Both the position numbers and the translations under genes were made by a program. Positions 9,525 through 17,572 of a stretch of DNA of 64,000 nt are shown here, piece after piece (the first letter of the stretch is position 1; the number at the start of each line of letters is the position of its first letter). This stretch comes from Streptomyces sp. ML-6 (GTDB lineage Bacteria; Actinomycetota; Actinomycetes; Streptomycetales; Streptomycetaceae): assembly GCF_030116705.1 (NCBI RefSeq), contig NZ_JAOTIK010000001.1, positions 7,468,501-7,532,500 on the forward strand, read 5' to 3'. The notes below the pieces were generated by a model that saw nothing but the letters and a program-made list of their open reading frames with translations, was not told the origin of the DNA and did not search any database.

Positions 9525-9624
9525 CGGGGCCGCCGGTTCCGGTCGGCCGAGGCCGGACCGGTCGGACGACCCCACCCGTTCCGCGTGCCACCGACGTGGC
9601 GCGTCCACCTGGAAAGAACCCAGC

Positions 9625-10296
9625 ATGCGCGTTTCCCTGCCCACCGCTGTCCGTCGCCGTCGCGCCCTCGCGACCGCCGGTACCGTCGCCGCCCTCGCCC
9701 TGGCGCTCACGGCGTGCGGCTCCTCCGACGACCCGAAGTCCGACGGCTCGTCCATGCCCGGCATGAGCCACGGCTCCGGCAGCGCATCCGCACCGGCCGC
9801 CGCGGGCGGTGCGTTCAACGACGCGGACGTGAAGTTCGCGCAGGAGATGATCCCGCACCACCAGCAGGCCATCGAGATGGCGGAGCTGGCCGACGGCCGG
9901 GCCGCCGACGCCGAGATCAAGAAGCTGGCCACCGCGATCGAGGAGGCCCAGGACCCCGAGATCAACACGATGAAGGGCTGGCTGAAGTCGTGGGGCAAGC
10001 CGCTGCCGGAAGCCCCGATGGGTGACATGCCCGGAATGGATCACGGCTCGGACGGGGCGGGAATGCCCGGAATGATGTCCGACAAGGACATGGACGACCT
10101 GAAGGCCGCCAAGGGCAAGGACTTCGACAGGAAGTTCGCCCAACTCATGATCGCCCACCACCAGGGCGCGGTCACCATGGCCCAGGACGAACAGAAGAAG
10201 GGCGACAACGCCGAGGCGAAGAAGCTCGCCGAGGCCGTGGTGACGGCCCAGACCGCCGAGATCGAGCAGATGAACAAGATCCTCGAAAGGCTCTGA
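9625..10296 (+). CDS. DUF305 lipoprotein
   Basis: A 223-residue exported lipoprotein. The signal peptide ends in the lipobox LTAC (Cys near residue 31), followed by a Ser/Gly/Met/His linker. Two DUF305 repeats follow, each with the signature FAQ.MI.HHQ.A..MA (EMIPHHQQAIEMA and LMIAHHQGAVTMA). They are joined by a Met/His-rich stretch (MGDMPGMDHGSD) typical of extracytoplasmic copper-handling proteins. DUF305 has a ferritin-like fold and is often linked to copper homeostasis; the role here is inferred. Probably cotranscribed with the DUF6153 gene and closed by a strong terminator. Confidence 0.88.
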   Translation: MRVSLPTAVRRRRALATAGTVAALALALTACGSSDDPKSDGSSMPGMSHGSGSASAPAAAGGAFNDADVKFAQEMIPHHQQAIEMAELADGRAADAEIKKLATAIEEAQDPEINTMKGWLKSWGKPLPEAPMGDMPGMDHGSDGAGMPGMMSDKDMDDLKAAKGKDFDRKFAQLMIAHHQGAVTMAQDEQKKGDNAEAKKLAEAVVTAQTAEIEQMNKILERL

Positions 10297-10649
10297 TCCC
10301 GACAGGAGTGCGGGCCCCGAAGAGCGGGGCCCGCACTTCCCGTATTCCTCGTCCGGGCGAGAAATCCGGACGAGGGGGCGTACGAACTCGCGGGGGTTCT
10401 ACCCCGTTTTACTCACCGAGTGATAAGGGTTGTATATCCCTTTTGTGCGGTTTTGATGTCATTCAAAATGTGCCTTTTGCGATTAAGTGGCGCGTGTCAC
10501 GTCCGATGTCCGTGAGGGTGCCCCGGATGGGCCGGTTCCCTTTCCGTGCAAGGGAATTCGGCCGTTCGTTGTGAAGTGCGTTACCGAATTCCCGGTCATT
10601 CGATCTTGTGAATGAATTGCGTGCGGAATTCTGGTCTTGTTCCTTTCGG
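10297..10649. other. Intergenic: terminator and promoter region upstream of the riboswitch
   Basis: No gene seen. After the DUF305 terminator the stretch becomes unusually AT-rich for this genome around 10410-10490 (runs such as TGATAAGGGTTGTATATCCC and TCATTCAAAATG), suggesting the promoter of the riboswitch transcript. AAGGG and CCCTT flank TTGTATAT at 10426-10443 as a short dyad. I could not assign a convincing -35/-10 pair. Confidence 0.45.
10308..10336 (+). terminator. Hairpin terminator after the DUF305 gene
   Basis: Perfect 12-bp stem GTGCGGGCCCCG / CGGGGCCCGCAC (10308-10319 and 10325-10336) with a five-base loop, 11 bp after the stop codon. No T-run follows, as is common in Streptomyces. 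Confidence 0.85.
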
Positions 10650-10855
10650 TGTTTCTCGCCTACGGTCACCGTCAATCCGGACGGAACGCCGAATCCTGCC
10701 GCTGTCCGGCCATCCGACTCACCCGTGCACGGCAGGAACGGGGGACCCAGGCAAGCCGCCGATCCGGTCCCCGGAACGGCTCGGGGTGAAGCCGCATCCG
10801 TGTGCGGCCGGGCACCTCCCGCCCGAACCCGACAGCTCACCTCGTAGGCGACGGA
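10650..10855 (+). ncRNA. ydaO-type c-di-AMP riboswitch
   Basis: The 3' half reads GCCCGAACCCGACAGCTCAC followed by CTCGTAGGCG, the hallmark of actinobacterial ydaO-yuaA riboswitches; GGGGTGAAGCC and AGGAACGGGGGACCC occur in the expected upstream order. The closing helix P1 is clear: CGCCTACG (10657-10664) pairs perfectly with CGTAGGCG (10843-10850). It ends just before the ribosome binding site of a secreted transglycosylase gene. In Streptomyces such elements precede rpfA and other cell-wall hydrolase genes and switch them off when c-di-AMP is high. Confidence 0.9.
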
Positions 10856-10867
10856 GAGGAACTCACC

Positions 10868-11359
10868 ATGCTCGCAAAGGGCGCGTACCGTCGTCGCAGG
10901 CCCGTCCCGCCGGTCCGGGGTCTCATCGCCGTGGGCACGGGCGTGGCCGCCCTCGTGCTCCCGCTGGCCGTCGCCGGAACTGCGTCGGCGACCCCGGCGC
11001 CGTCCACCGGCGTCGTCGCCGCGCAGCCCGCGACGTACACGAACGATCTGGACGGCTGGATCAAGGAGTCGCTGGCCGTCATGGCCCGGCACGGCATCCC
11101 CGGCAGCTACGAGGGCATCCACCGCAACATCATGCGCGAGTCCTCCGGCAACCCCCGGGCCATCAACAACTGGGACTCCAACGCCGCCGCCGGCACGCCC
11201 TCCAAGGGACTCCTCCAGATCATCGACCCCACGTTCCGTGCCTACCACGTGCCCGGTACGTCGATGGACAGCTACGACCCCGTCGCCAACATCACGGCGG
11301 CGTGCAACTACGCCGCCGCCAGGTACGGGTCCATCGACAACGTCAACGGGGCCTACTGA
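10868..11359 (+). CDS. Secreted transglycosylase (SLT/lysozyme-like domain)
   Basis: A 163-residue exported cell-wall hydrolase. Residues 1-42 form a twin-basic signal peptide with a hydrophobic core and cleavage near ASATPAP. The rest is one lysozyme-like domain: DLDGWIKESLAVM, then NIMRESSGNP (catalytic Glu), GTPSKGLLQII, AYHVPGT, DPVANITAA and YGSIDNVN at the C-terminus. It should cleave peptidoglycan glycan strands, as in growth or spore germination. Start ATG 10868 with GGAGAGGAA upstream. Controlled by the c-di-AMP riboswitch. A close paralogue lies at 49716-50210. Confidence 0.9.
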   Translation: MLAKGAYRRRRPVPPVRGLIAVGTGVAALVLPLAVAGTASATPAPSTGVVAAQPATYTNDLDGWIKESLAVMARHGIPGSYEGIHRNIMRESSGNPRAINNWDSNAAAGTPSKGLLQIIDPTFRAYHVPGTSMDSYDPVANITAACNYAAARYGSIDNVNGAY

Positions 11360-11371
11360 GGCACCGCACGG

Positions 11372-12529
11372 TCAGTCCGGTCGCGGGGGCGTCCAGTCGG
11401 CGTGCCGCAGGATGGCGCGGACGGTGACCCGCGACGGCGCCAGCCGCAGCGCCCCGTTGCGCAGTGCGATCGCCACCGGATGCGACAGCTGCTGCCCCAT
11501 CCGGCCCGCCCGACGAGCCGCCCTCGCGACCGACTGGCTGCGGGGGCGGCGCTCGGCGTCGTAGCGGCGGAGCGCCGACTCGACGGAGGGCCCGGCGCGG
11601 AGCGCGGCGGCCAGCGACACCGCGTCCTCCAGCGCCTGGCAGGCGCCCTGGCCGAGGTTCGGGGTCATCGCGTGGGCGGCGTCGCCGAGAAGGGCGACCC
11701 GCCCGACCGCGTAGGAGGGCAGCGGGGTGACCAGCTCGTTGACGTCGTGGTGCAGCACGGCGCCGGGCCTGGTCGCCGCCAGCAGGGCCGGAATGGGGTC
11801 GTGCCAGTCCCCGAACCGGCGGCGGACCTCGGCGAGCGGGTCCGGATGACGCACCCCGGCGGGCGAGTTGAACACCGCGTGCCACTCGGCCCGGCCGTCC
11901 GCGAACACGATGTGGCCGAACTCGGCCCCCCGGCCCCAGGTCAGCTCGAAGTCGGTGCGCAGCTCCACCGGCGACTCCGTGATGGCGCGCAGCACCGTCG
12001 AACCGCTGTGGACCGGGCCGGGGTGCCCCGGGAAGAGCTGGGCGCGCAACCGGCTGTTCACACCGTCGGCGGCCACGACCAGATCCGCGTCGAGAACGGT
12101 GTCGCCCGCGGTGAGCCGCACCCGGGAGGCGTCGGAGCGGTCGACGGAGGTCACCTCGGCCCCACCGACCAGGGCTCCGGCGGGCAGCGCCGTGCGCAGC
12201 AGCCGGTGCAGCACGGCCCGGGGAATGCCCACGATCGGGGTGCCCGACTCGCGTTCCAGCGCCGCCCCGTCCATGCGCGTCAGCAGGCGTCCGCCCGGGG
12301 TGCGGGTGCCGCCGGTGTACTGGGGCCGGGCGGCCGCACGCACCGCGGCCCCGACGCCGAGGGCGTCCAGCGCGCGGATGCCGTTCGCGTGCAGGGAGAT
12401 GCCCGCGCCCGCGTCGTCCGGTCCGCTGCCGCGCTCGACGACGGTCGTCTCCCAGCCGGTACGGCGCAGCCCGATCGCGGCGGCCAGCCCGCCGATGCCC
12501 CCGCCGACCACCACCGCAGTACCGCCCAT
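11372..12529 (-). CDS. FAD-dependent monooxygenase (aromatic hydroxylase type)
   Basis: A 385-residue class A flavin monooxygenase. N-terminal Rossmann motif VVVGGGIGGLAAAIGLRR, middle DG motif VVAADGVNSRLR, and the third FAD motif GDAAHAMTPNLGQGACQALE. This order matches salicylate, 6-hydroxynicotinate and related hydroxylases using NAD(P)H and O2. No signal peptide. Divergent from a TetR gene with two palindromic operators between them, so probably induced by its aromatic substrate or by a related antibiotic-like molecule. The exact substrate is unknown. Confidence 0.9.
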   Translation of the reverse strand: MGGTAVVVGGGIGGLAAAIGLRRTGWETTVVERGSGPDDAGAGISLHANGIRALDALGVGAAVRAAARPQYTGGTRTPGGRLLTRMDGAALERESGTPIVGIPRAVLHRLLRTALPAGALVGGAEVTSVDRSDASRVRLTAGDTVLDADLVVAADGVNSRLRAQLFPGHPGPVHSGSTVLRAITESPVELRTDFELTWGRGAEFGHIVFADGRAEWHAVFNSPAGVRHPDPLAEVRRRFGDWHDPIPALLAATRPGAVLHHDVNELVTPLPSYAVGRVALLGDAAHAMTPNLGQGACQALEDAVSLAAALRAGPSVESALRRYDAERRPRSQSVARAARRAGRMGQQLSHPVAIALRNGALRLAPSRVTVRAILRHADWTPPRPD

Positions 12530-12569
12530 GCCGGCCCCCTCTTCCGTCCCGTACCGTCACGCCCTCGGG

Positions 12570-12618
12570 CTTCTATGGCTGTAGAAGGAGAGTACTACGC
12601 GGCCTCTACAGGTGTAGA
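12570..12618. promoter_or_regulatory. Two TetR-type operators between the monooxygenase and tetR genes
   Basis: CTTCTA-N6-TAGAAG at 12570-12587 and TCTACA-GG-TGTAGA at 12605-12618 share the half-site TGTAGAA/TTCTACA. The second site ends nine bases before the tetR ATG at 12627, consistent with autorepression; the first lies about 40 bp before the monooxygenase start. Confidence 0.75.
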
Positions 12619-12626
12619 AAGAGGGG

Positions 12627-13217
12627 ATGAGTACTGATCGACGCACCGTTCTCGCCGACGCGGCCATCGAGGTGCTGGCCGACGAGGGGATGCGCGGACT
12701 GACCCACCGGGCCGTGGACCGGGAGGCGGGCCTGCCCCCGGGTACCACCTCGGCCTACTTCCGCACCCGCCGGGCCCTGCTCACCGGGCTCGTCCGGCGG
12801 CTCGTCGAACGGGACCAGGCGGAGCTGCGGGCGGCGGGGGAGCGGACCCCGATGCCACGGACCCCCGGCGAACTCGCGGACGGGCTCGCCGCGTTCGTCG
12901 AGGGACGGCTCACCGGGGAGGGGCGGCGGCGGTCGCTCGCCCGCTACGCGTGCGCGGTCGAGAGCGTGCGCCATCCGGAACTGCGCGAAATCCTCGTACC
13001 GCGCCGGAACGCGGCACGGGAGATCGTGCGGGAGTTCCTGGACGCCCGGGGCGTGGCGGACGCCGAGGGGCGCACCCTCACCCTGCTGGCCTGTGTGGAC
13101 GGGCTGGTCTTCGACCGGCTGGTGAGCGGCGGCGACGTGCCGGGGGGCGAGATCGAGGGACTGGTCGCCGCGGCGCTGCGGGAGCCCCGGGCGGGCGGTG
13201 AAAGCCCGGGCCGGTGA
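12627..13217 (+). CDS. TetR-family transcriptional regulator
   Basis: A 196-residue regulator with an N-terminal helix-turn-helix (TVLADAAIEVLADEGMRGLT then HRAVDREAGLPPGTTSAYFR; the recognition helix ends in the usual Y-F) and a C-terminal all-helical ligand and dimer domain. Divergent from the flavin monooxygenase and overlapping its presumed operators, so it probably represses both. GAGGGG abuts the ATG, so initiation may be leaderless. The last codons run into a tandem repeat that continues beyond the stop. Confidence 0.87.
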   Translation: MSTDRRTVLADAAIEVLADEGMRGLTHRAVDREAGLPPGTTSAYFRTRRALLTGLVRRLVERDQAELRAAGERTPMPRTPGELADGLAAFVEGRLTGEGRRRSLARYACAVESVRHPELREILVPRRNAAREIVREFLDARGVADAEGRTLTLLACVDGLVFDRLVSGGDVPGGEIEGLVAAALREPRAGGESPGR

Positions 13218-13280
13218 GACCTCCGGGGTTGTGAAACCCCGGCCCCGTGAAATCTCCGAGCCTGTGAAACCCCTGACTCT
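13198..13280. repeat. 33-bp composite tandem repeat (16+17 bp units) at the 3' end of tetR
   Basis: Units beginning GTGAAA or GTGAGA start at 13198, 13214, 13231, 13247 and 13264 (spacing 16, 17, 16, 17), each followed by a CCCGG-like or CTCCG-like block, giving a 33-bp period. It covers the last codons and stop of tetR. Confidence 0.75.
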
Positions 13281-13340
13281 GCGCGGCGTACGGTGGCCGG
13301 GCCGGCGTGCCCGGCCGGGAGCGGTGTGCCCACGGGCGGC

Positions 13341-13409
13341 CCCGAAGGTGCTGCGCGGCCGGTCCCGAAGGTGCTGCGCGGACGGTCTCGAAGGTGCTAC
13401 GCGGCCGGC
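13341..13409. repeat. 23-bp tandem repeat, three copies
   Basis: CCCGAAGGTGCTGCGCGGCC begins units at 13341, 13364 and 13387 (period 23, few mismatches). The last copy carries the stop codon of the small minus-strand gene that follows. Confidence 0.75.
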
Positions 13410-13699
13410 CCCGGTTCCCTGCCCGGTGACGCCGGGACGGTCGCCGCCCCGCCCGCCCGGACCGCCCGCACCGCCATCTCGTGGAGCTGCCGGCTCTCCT
13501 CCTCCGAATGGCACGGCACGGGGCTGCCCGACATGGTGAACCAGTCGATCGCATCGGTGTACTGCACGGTGATCTGGGCCGTGTCGTCCGCCCAGGTCGT
13601 ATGAACGGTGAGGTCCCCGGACAGGACGCCGACCTCGTCCGTGAGCACACCACCGCGCCCGGAGAACACACCGCGAGTCGTCCATGACGCCCAAGCCAT
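13397..13699 (-). CDS. Small conserved hypothetical protein
   Basis: A 100-residue protein beginning MAWASWTTRGVFSGRGGVLT. The first 80 residues look like real, beta-rich protein (DEVGVLSGDLTVHTTWADDT, then ITVQYTDAIDWFTMSGSPVP) of a kind I recall from Streptomyces genomes without a functional name; the Pro/Gly-rich tail extends into the 23-bp repeat and may be a later addition. No signal peptide, membrane helix or catalytic motif. It lies alone between tetR and a permease. Function unknown. Confidence 0.6.
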   Translation of the reverse strand: MAWASWTTRGVFSGRGGVLTDEVGVLSGDLTVHTTWADDTAQITVQYTDAIDWFTMSGSPVPCHSEEESRQLHEMAVRAVRAGGAATVPASPGREPGPAA

Positions 13700-14059
13700 G
13701 ACTCCAGGCTGGCACCAGGACGGCCGATGCGCGACCCGCGGCCGTCGCGCCCCGCGTTCCCCGGCCGACCCCGCCGGCTCCGCCGAGCCTTCCGGCATGC
13801 GGATACGGGCAAAACATTCCTCCGGGACGGCTGCGGTTCCCGTACCCGCCGATCCCCCGCAGAAAAAAGCGCTGTCAGCACAAAAGCGTCGGATCAGCAC
13901 CATCGAGCAACGAATTCCGAAGTTGAACAGCTCTTGACCAACGGAACTCGTCGGTATTGCATGTCGCGCTGGGAGCGCCGAAACCACTCACCACGTCCTC
14001 GTCTGGAGGCGATACCGCTCCCGCGCTCGAACACCATCACTGTTGATCGGAACCGCACG
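13700..14059. other. Intergenic, 360 bp, between the small gene and a permease
   Basis: No gene recognised. The part near 13862-13960 is AT-richer than its surroundings and includes TTGACC at 13934-13939, but the possible -10 (TATTGC, 13955) is only 15 bp away, so I do not call a promoter. Open frames crossing here lack any family signature. Confidence 0.4.
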
Positions 14060-15457
14060 ATGACCGACACGCTCAGCGCTCCCCAGGCGCTCGCCCCAGC
14101 GACCGGCCCCACCCCCCAGAAGCTCAAGCGTTCCATCGGCGTCGTGGGCGGAACACTGCTCACGCTCTCCTGCGTGACGCCCGCCTCGACCCTCTTCGTG
14201 GTCGTGCCGGACCTGTTCTCCAGCCTCGGCACGTACACCGCCCTCACCATCGCCATCGGCTCGCTGCTCTGCATCGCGGTCGCCTTCTGCTACTCGGAAC
14301 TCGGCACCCTCATCCCGAGCGCCGGCGGCGAGTACGCCATGGTGTCGACGATGGCGGGACGGCTGGCCGGGTGGCTGGTCTTCGTGCTCTCACTGCTGGT
14401 CGTGATGATCGTGCCCCCGGTCATCGCGATGGGGACCGCCGACTACCTCGCGCCCGTCGTGCACATCCCCGCCCCTGTGGCGGGCGCCGGAGTCATGCTC
14501 CTCGCCACCCTCGCCGGCCTCCTGGACCTGCGTGCCAACGCGTGGATCACCGGGATCTTCCTCGTCCTCGAAGTGATCGCGGCGGCCGTCGTCGCCGTGC
14601 TCGGCTTCGCGCACTCCGAGCGCGGCGCCTCCGCGCTGGTGCACGGGTCGGTCGCCCAGCCGGACGGCGGCACGTCGAACGTCACGGCCATGATGGTGAT
14701 CTCCGGGCTCGCGATCGCCCTCTTCATCACCCAGGGCTTCTCCACGGCCGTCTACCTCTCCGAGGAACTGGAGAACCCGCGGCGCAACGTCGCCCGCACC
14801 GTGCTCGCCACCCTCGCCATCTCCACGGCCGTCATCCTCGTCCCCGTCATCGCCATCACCCTGGGCGCACCGGACCTGGAGGCGCTGACCTCCGGCGACC
14901 TCAACGCCATGGTCGCCGCCTGGTCCAACTCGGCCGTCGGCACCTTCGTCAGCCTCTGCGTCGCCCTTGCCATCATCAACGCGGGCATCGTGATGGTCAT
15001 CCAGAACTCGCGGGTGCTGTTCGCCTCCGCCCGCGACAAGGCCTGGCCCGCGCCGGTCAACCACGCCCTGTCCCGGCTCGGCCGGTTCGGCTCCCCCTGG
15101 GTCGCGACCCTGATCGTCGGCGTGCCCGGCGCGGCCCTGTGCTTCGTCAACCTGGACACCCTGTACGGCGTCACCGGCGTCTCCGTCACCGCCATGTACC
15201 TGCTGGTCGCCGTCGCGGCCCTGCTCTGCCGCCGGGGCGCGCACCGCGAGGCACCGGCCTGGCGCATGCCGCTGTGGCCCGCGGTCCCCGTACTGCTGAT
15301 CGTCGTGCTCGGGTACATCCTGACCCAGCAGGAGACCGAGTACCTGCTGTGGACCGGCGGGATCACCGCGGTCGCCATGCTGTACTGGGCGTTCTACCTG
15401 CGGCCCCGCAAGGAGACCCACTGGACGGTCAGCATCCCGGAGGACGCGTGGGCCTGA
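14060..15457 (+). CDS. APC-family amino acid permease
   Basis: A 465-residue transporter with about 12 membrane helices. Helix 1 reads GVVGGTLLTLSCVTPASTLF, and helix 6 is AMMVISGLAIALFITQGFST followed by the conserved SEELENPRRNVARTV loop, as in amino acid permeases of the APC superfamily. Start at MTDTLSAPQ (ATG 14060); the frame is open further upstream but that part is Arg/Pro-rich noise. Substrate unknown. Different from the permease at 7648-8910. The next gene is 126 bp downstream on the same strand. Confidence 0.87.
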   Translation: MTDTLSAPQALAPATGPTPQKLKRSIGVVGGTLLTLSCVTPASTLFVVVPDLFSSLGTYTALTIAIGSLLCIAVAFCYSELGTLIPSAGGEYAMVSTMAGRLAGWLVFVLSLLVVMIVPPVIAMGTADYLAPVVHIPAPVAGAGVMLLATLAGLLDLRANAWITGIFLVLEVIAAAVVAVLGFAHSERGASALVHGSVAQPDGGTSNVTAMMVISGLAIALFITQGFSTAVYLSEELENPRRNVARTVLATLAISTAVILVPVIAITLGAPDLEALTSGDLNAMVAAWSNSAVGTFVSLCVALAIINAGIVMVIQNSRVLFASARDKAWPAPVNHALSRLGRFGSPWVATLIVGVPGAALCFVNLDTLYGVTGVSVTAMYLLVAVAALLCRRGAHREAPAWRMPLWPAVPVLLIVVLGYILTQQETEYLLWTGGITAVAMLYWAFYLRPRKETHWTVSIPEDAWA

Positions 15458-15583
15458 CCCTCCCCGGACGCGTTTCGCACGGTGTCCGGCCCGTCGGCGA
15501 GGAGCCCCGTCGACGGGCGGGCATCCCCCTGGTGCCCGCACAGTGGGATGAGGACGTCGTCGGAACACGGGAGTCGTGGCGGG

Positions 15584-16648
15584 ATGGGTGTCGAGCGGGT
15601 CGGAGTCGTCGTTCACCAGGGCCATCCTGAAGCGGTCGTCGCCTCGGAAGTCGTACGCGACTGGTGCGCCCGCGAGGGCATCCCGTGCACGGACATCGAC
15701 GTGTGGCGCGACGACGCGCGCAGACGCGGCGGACGCGAGGAGGCCGATGTCGCGGGCAACCCCGACCTCGTCGTGACGCTCGGCGGCGACGGGACGTTCC
15801 TGCGCGGCGCCAGGATCGCCGCCAAGAACGGCGGCGCCGTCCTCGGGGTCGACCTGGGCCGTGTCGGCTTCCTCACCGAGGTGCCCGCCGGGGAGGTCGT
15901 CCGGGCGCTCGACGCCGTCCACCGCGACCGGGCGGAGGTCGAACAGCGCATGACCCTGACCATGCGGGCCTCCCGGGCCCTCGAGGTGCCCCCGGACATC
16001 GACGCCCTGATGGCCTACGGGCAGCGCCCCGTGCTGCCGCCCCCGCAGATCGCCCCCGGCGAGGAGGCCACGGCGGAGGGCTGGGGCGTGGCACTGGACG
16101 TCACCGCGCTCAACGACGTCGTCGTGGAGAAGCTCGCGCGCGACCGGCAGGTGAGCCTCGGCGTCTACATCGGCGGCCGGCTCCTCGCCTCGTACTCCGC
16201 CGACGCGGTCATCATGGCCACCCCCACCGGCTCGACCGCGTACAGCTTCGCCGCGGGCGGCCCGGTGGTCTCACCGCGCATGGACGCCGTCCTCTTCACT
16301 CCCGTGGCGGCACACATGACCTTCGACCGCACGGTGGTCGCCGCGGCCGACGAGCCGGTCGCCGTAAGGATCCTGCCCCACTCGGGACAGGCCGCGGTGA
16401 CCATCGACGGCCAGCTGCGCGGCGTACTGGGCGCCGGGGACTGGCTCGGCGTGTACGCGGCACCGCGCCGCCTGCGGGTCGTCAGGCTCGGCCCGAACGA
16501 CTTCTACGGACGACTGCGCACCCGTCTGCGCCTCACGGACGCCCCGGCCACGGCCGCCGACGGCGAGAGCGCCCCGCTCTTCCGCCCCGACGGACCGGTC
16601 CCGCACGACCTGGCCCACCTCCATCTCTCCCCGGCGGACAGGGACTGA
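15584..16648 (+). CDS. NAD kinase (second-type paralogue)
   Basis: A 354-residue ATP-dependent NAD kinase making NADP. Key motifs are GGDGTFLRGARI (residues about 65-76, the GGDG catalytic loop), ALNDVVVEK (the NE/D motif binding the nicotinamide ribose) and TPTGSTAYSFAAGGPVVSP. An insertion of about 40 residues (PPDIDALMAYGQ to ATAEGWG) lies before the ND motif and makes the protein longer than typical NadK (about 300). Start MGVERVGV at 15584. Streptomycetes usually carry more than one NAD kinase gene; this one is not next to recN or DNA-repair genes, so it is probably the accessory copy. Confidence 0.88.
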   Translation: MGVERVGVVVHQGHPEAVVASEVVRDWCAREGIPCTDIDVWRDDARRRGGREEADVAGNPDLVVTLGGDGTFLRGARIAAKNGGAVLGVDLGRVGFLTEVPAGEVVRALDAVHRDRAEVEQRMTLTMRASRALEVPPDIDALMAYGQRPVLPPPQIAPGEEATAEGWGVALDVTALNDVVVEKLARDRQVSLGVYIGGRLLASYSADAVIMATPTGSTAYSFAAGGPVVSPRMDAVLFTPVAAHMTFDRTVVAAADEPVAVRILPHSGQAAVTIDGQLRGVLGAGDWLGVYAAPRRLRVVRLGPNDFYGRLRTRLRLTDAPATAADGESAPLFRPDGPVPHDLAHLHLSPADRD

Positions 16649-16687
16649 GGACCGCCCGGCGAACCGGGACCGCGAGGCCGAAACCCA

Positions 16688-16726
16688 CGTACCCCCGAGC
16701 CGTACCCCCGAGCCGTCCATCCGAGC
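16688..16726. repeat. 13-bp tandem repeat, three copies
   Basis: CGTACCCCCGAGC occurs twice in tandem (16688, 16701) with a diverged third copy (16714), in the gap before the HD-domain gene. No evident role. Confidence 0.6.
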
Positions 16727-16745
16727 CGCACGACAAGGAGTTCCC

Positions 16746-17399
16746 ATGCCCGACAGCACCGATCTCCCCGCCTTCACCGCCGTGCCGGTTCCCGACACCG
16801 CCCTGGCCTCGGCGGCGACCCAACTGGTGCGCGACACGACCGACGACCTGATCTACCACCACTCCCGCCGCGTCTACTTCTTCGGCGGGCTCCGGGGACG
16901 CCGGGGCGGTCTGAGCTTCGACCCGGAGCTGCTCTACGTCGCGGCCATGTTCCACGACCTCGGCCTCGGCGAGGAGTTCCGCCACAGCGGGCGCCGGTTC
17001 GAGGTGGACGGCGCCGACGAGGCACGGCGGTTCCTGCAGGGGCACGGGGTGCCCGAGGACAGCATCCGGCGCGTCTGGACGGCCATCGCGCTCCACACGA
17101 CCCCGGGAATCCCGTCGTTCATGGAACCCGAGGTCGCGCTGGTGACGGTCGGCGTGGAGTACGACGTGCTGGGCATCGGGTACGACGACATCGACGAGGC
17201 GGACCGGGCCGCGATCGTCGCCCTCCACCCCCGGCCCGACTTCAAACGGCGCATCCTCAGGGCCTTCACCAAAGGAATCGAAGCCAAGCCGGAGACCACG
17301 TTCGGCAATGTGAAGGCCGATGTGCTGGAGCGTTACGTACCCGGATTCGAGCGCGGCAACTTCGTGGACACCATCCTGAACTCCGCCTGGCCGGAGTGA
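16746..17399 (+). CDS. HD-domain hydrolase, cyanamide hydratase-like
   Basis: A 217-residue single-domain HD protein. Metal-ligand pattern: HHSRRVYFFG near residue 38, AAMFHDLGLGEEF (the HD pair) near residue 70, a distal His in GADEARRFLQGHGV, and AIALHTTPG near residue 118. The HSxRVY...HDxG...F..DGA...FL..G..LHT layout is the one seen in cyanamide hydratase (Cah/Ddi2-like) HD proteins, which hydrate cyanamide to urea; many bacterial members are annotated only as HD proteins. AAGGAG sits five bases before the ATG, an excellent ribosome binding site. The enzymatic assignment is tentative. Confidence 0.8.
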   Translation: MPDSTDLPAFTAVPVPDTALASAATQLVRDTTDDLIYHHSRRVYFFGGLRGRRGGLSFDPELLYVAAMFHDLGLGEEFRHSGRRFEVDGADEARRFLQGHGVPEDSIRRVWTAIALHTTPGIPSFMEPEVALVTVGVEYDVLGIGYDDIDEADRAAIVALHPRPDFKRRILRAFTKGIEAKPETTFGNVKADVLERYVPGFERGNFVDTILNSAWPE

Positions 17400-17572
17400 C
17401 CGGTACGGGCGGACCGGGCGCCCCGGACGAGGACGGCACCCGTCGTTATAGTTGGCGCCTACAGGAAAGCGACGGACGGTGCGGAGGAACGACCGTGCGG
17501 GAACGGTGAGTTCGGCCCCGGCCACGCCGCGTTCCCCTGCCGTTCCTCCGCCGTCCACGGAAGGGTCACGCG

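Noticed and set aside
13198..13409. CRISPR array
   Set aside because: Units are contiguous without unique spacers of even length, and no cas genes are present.
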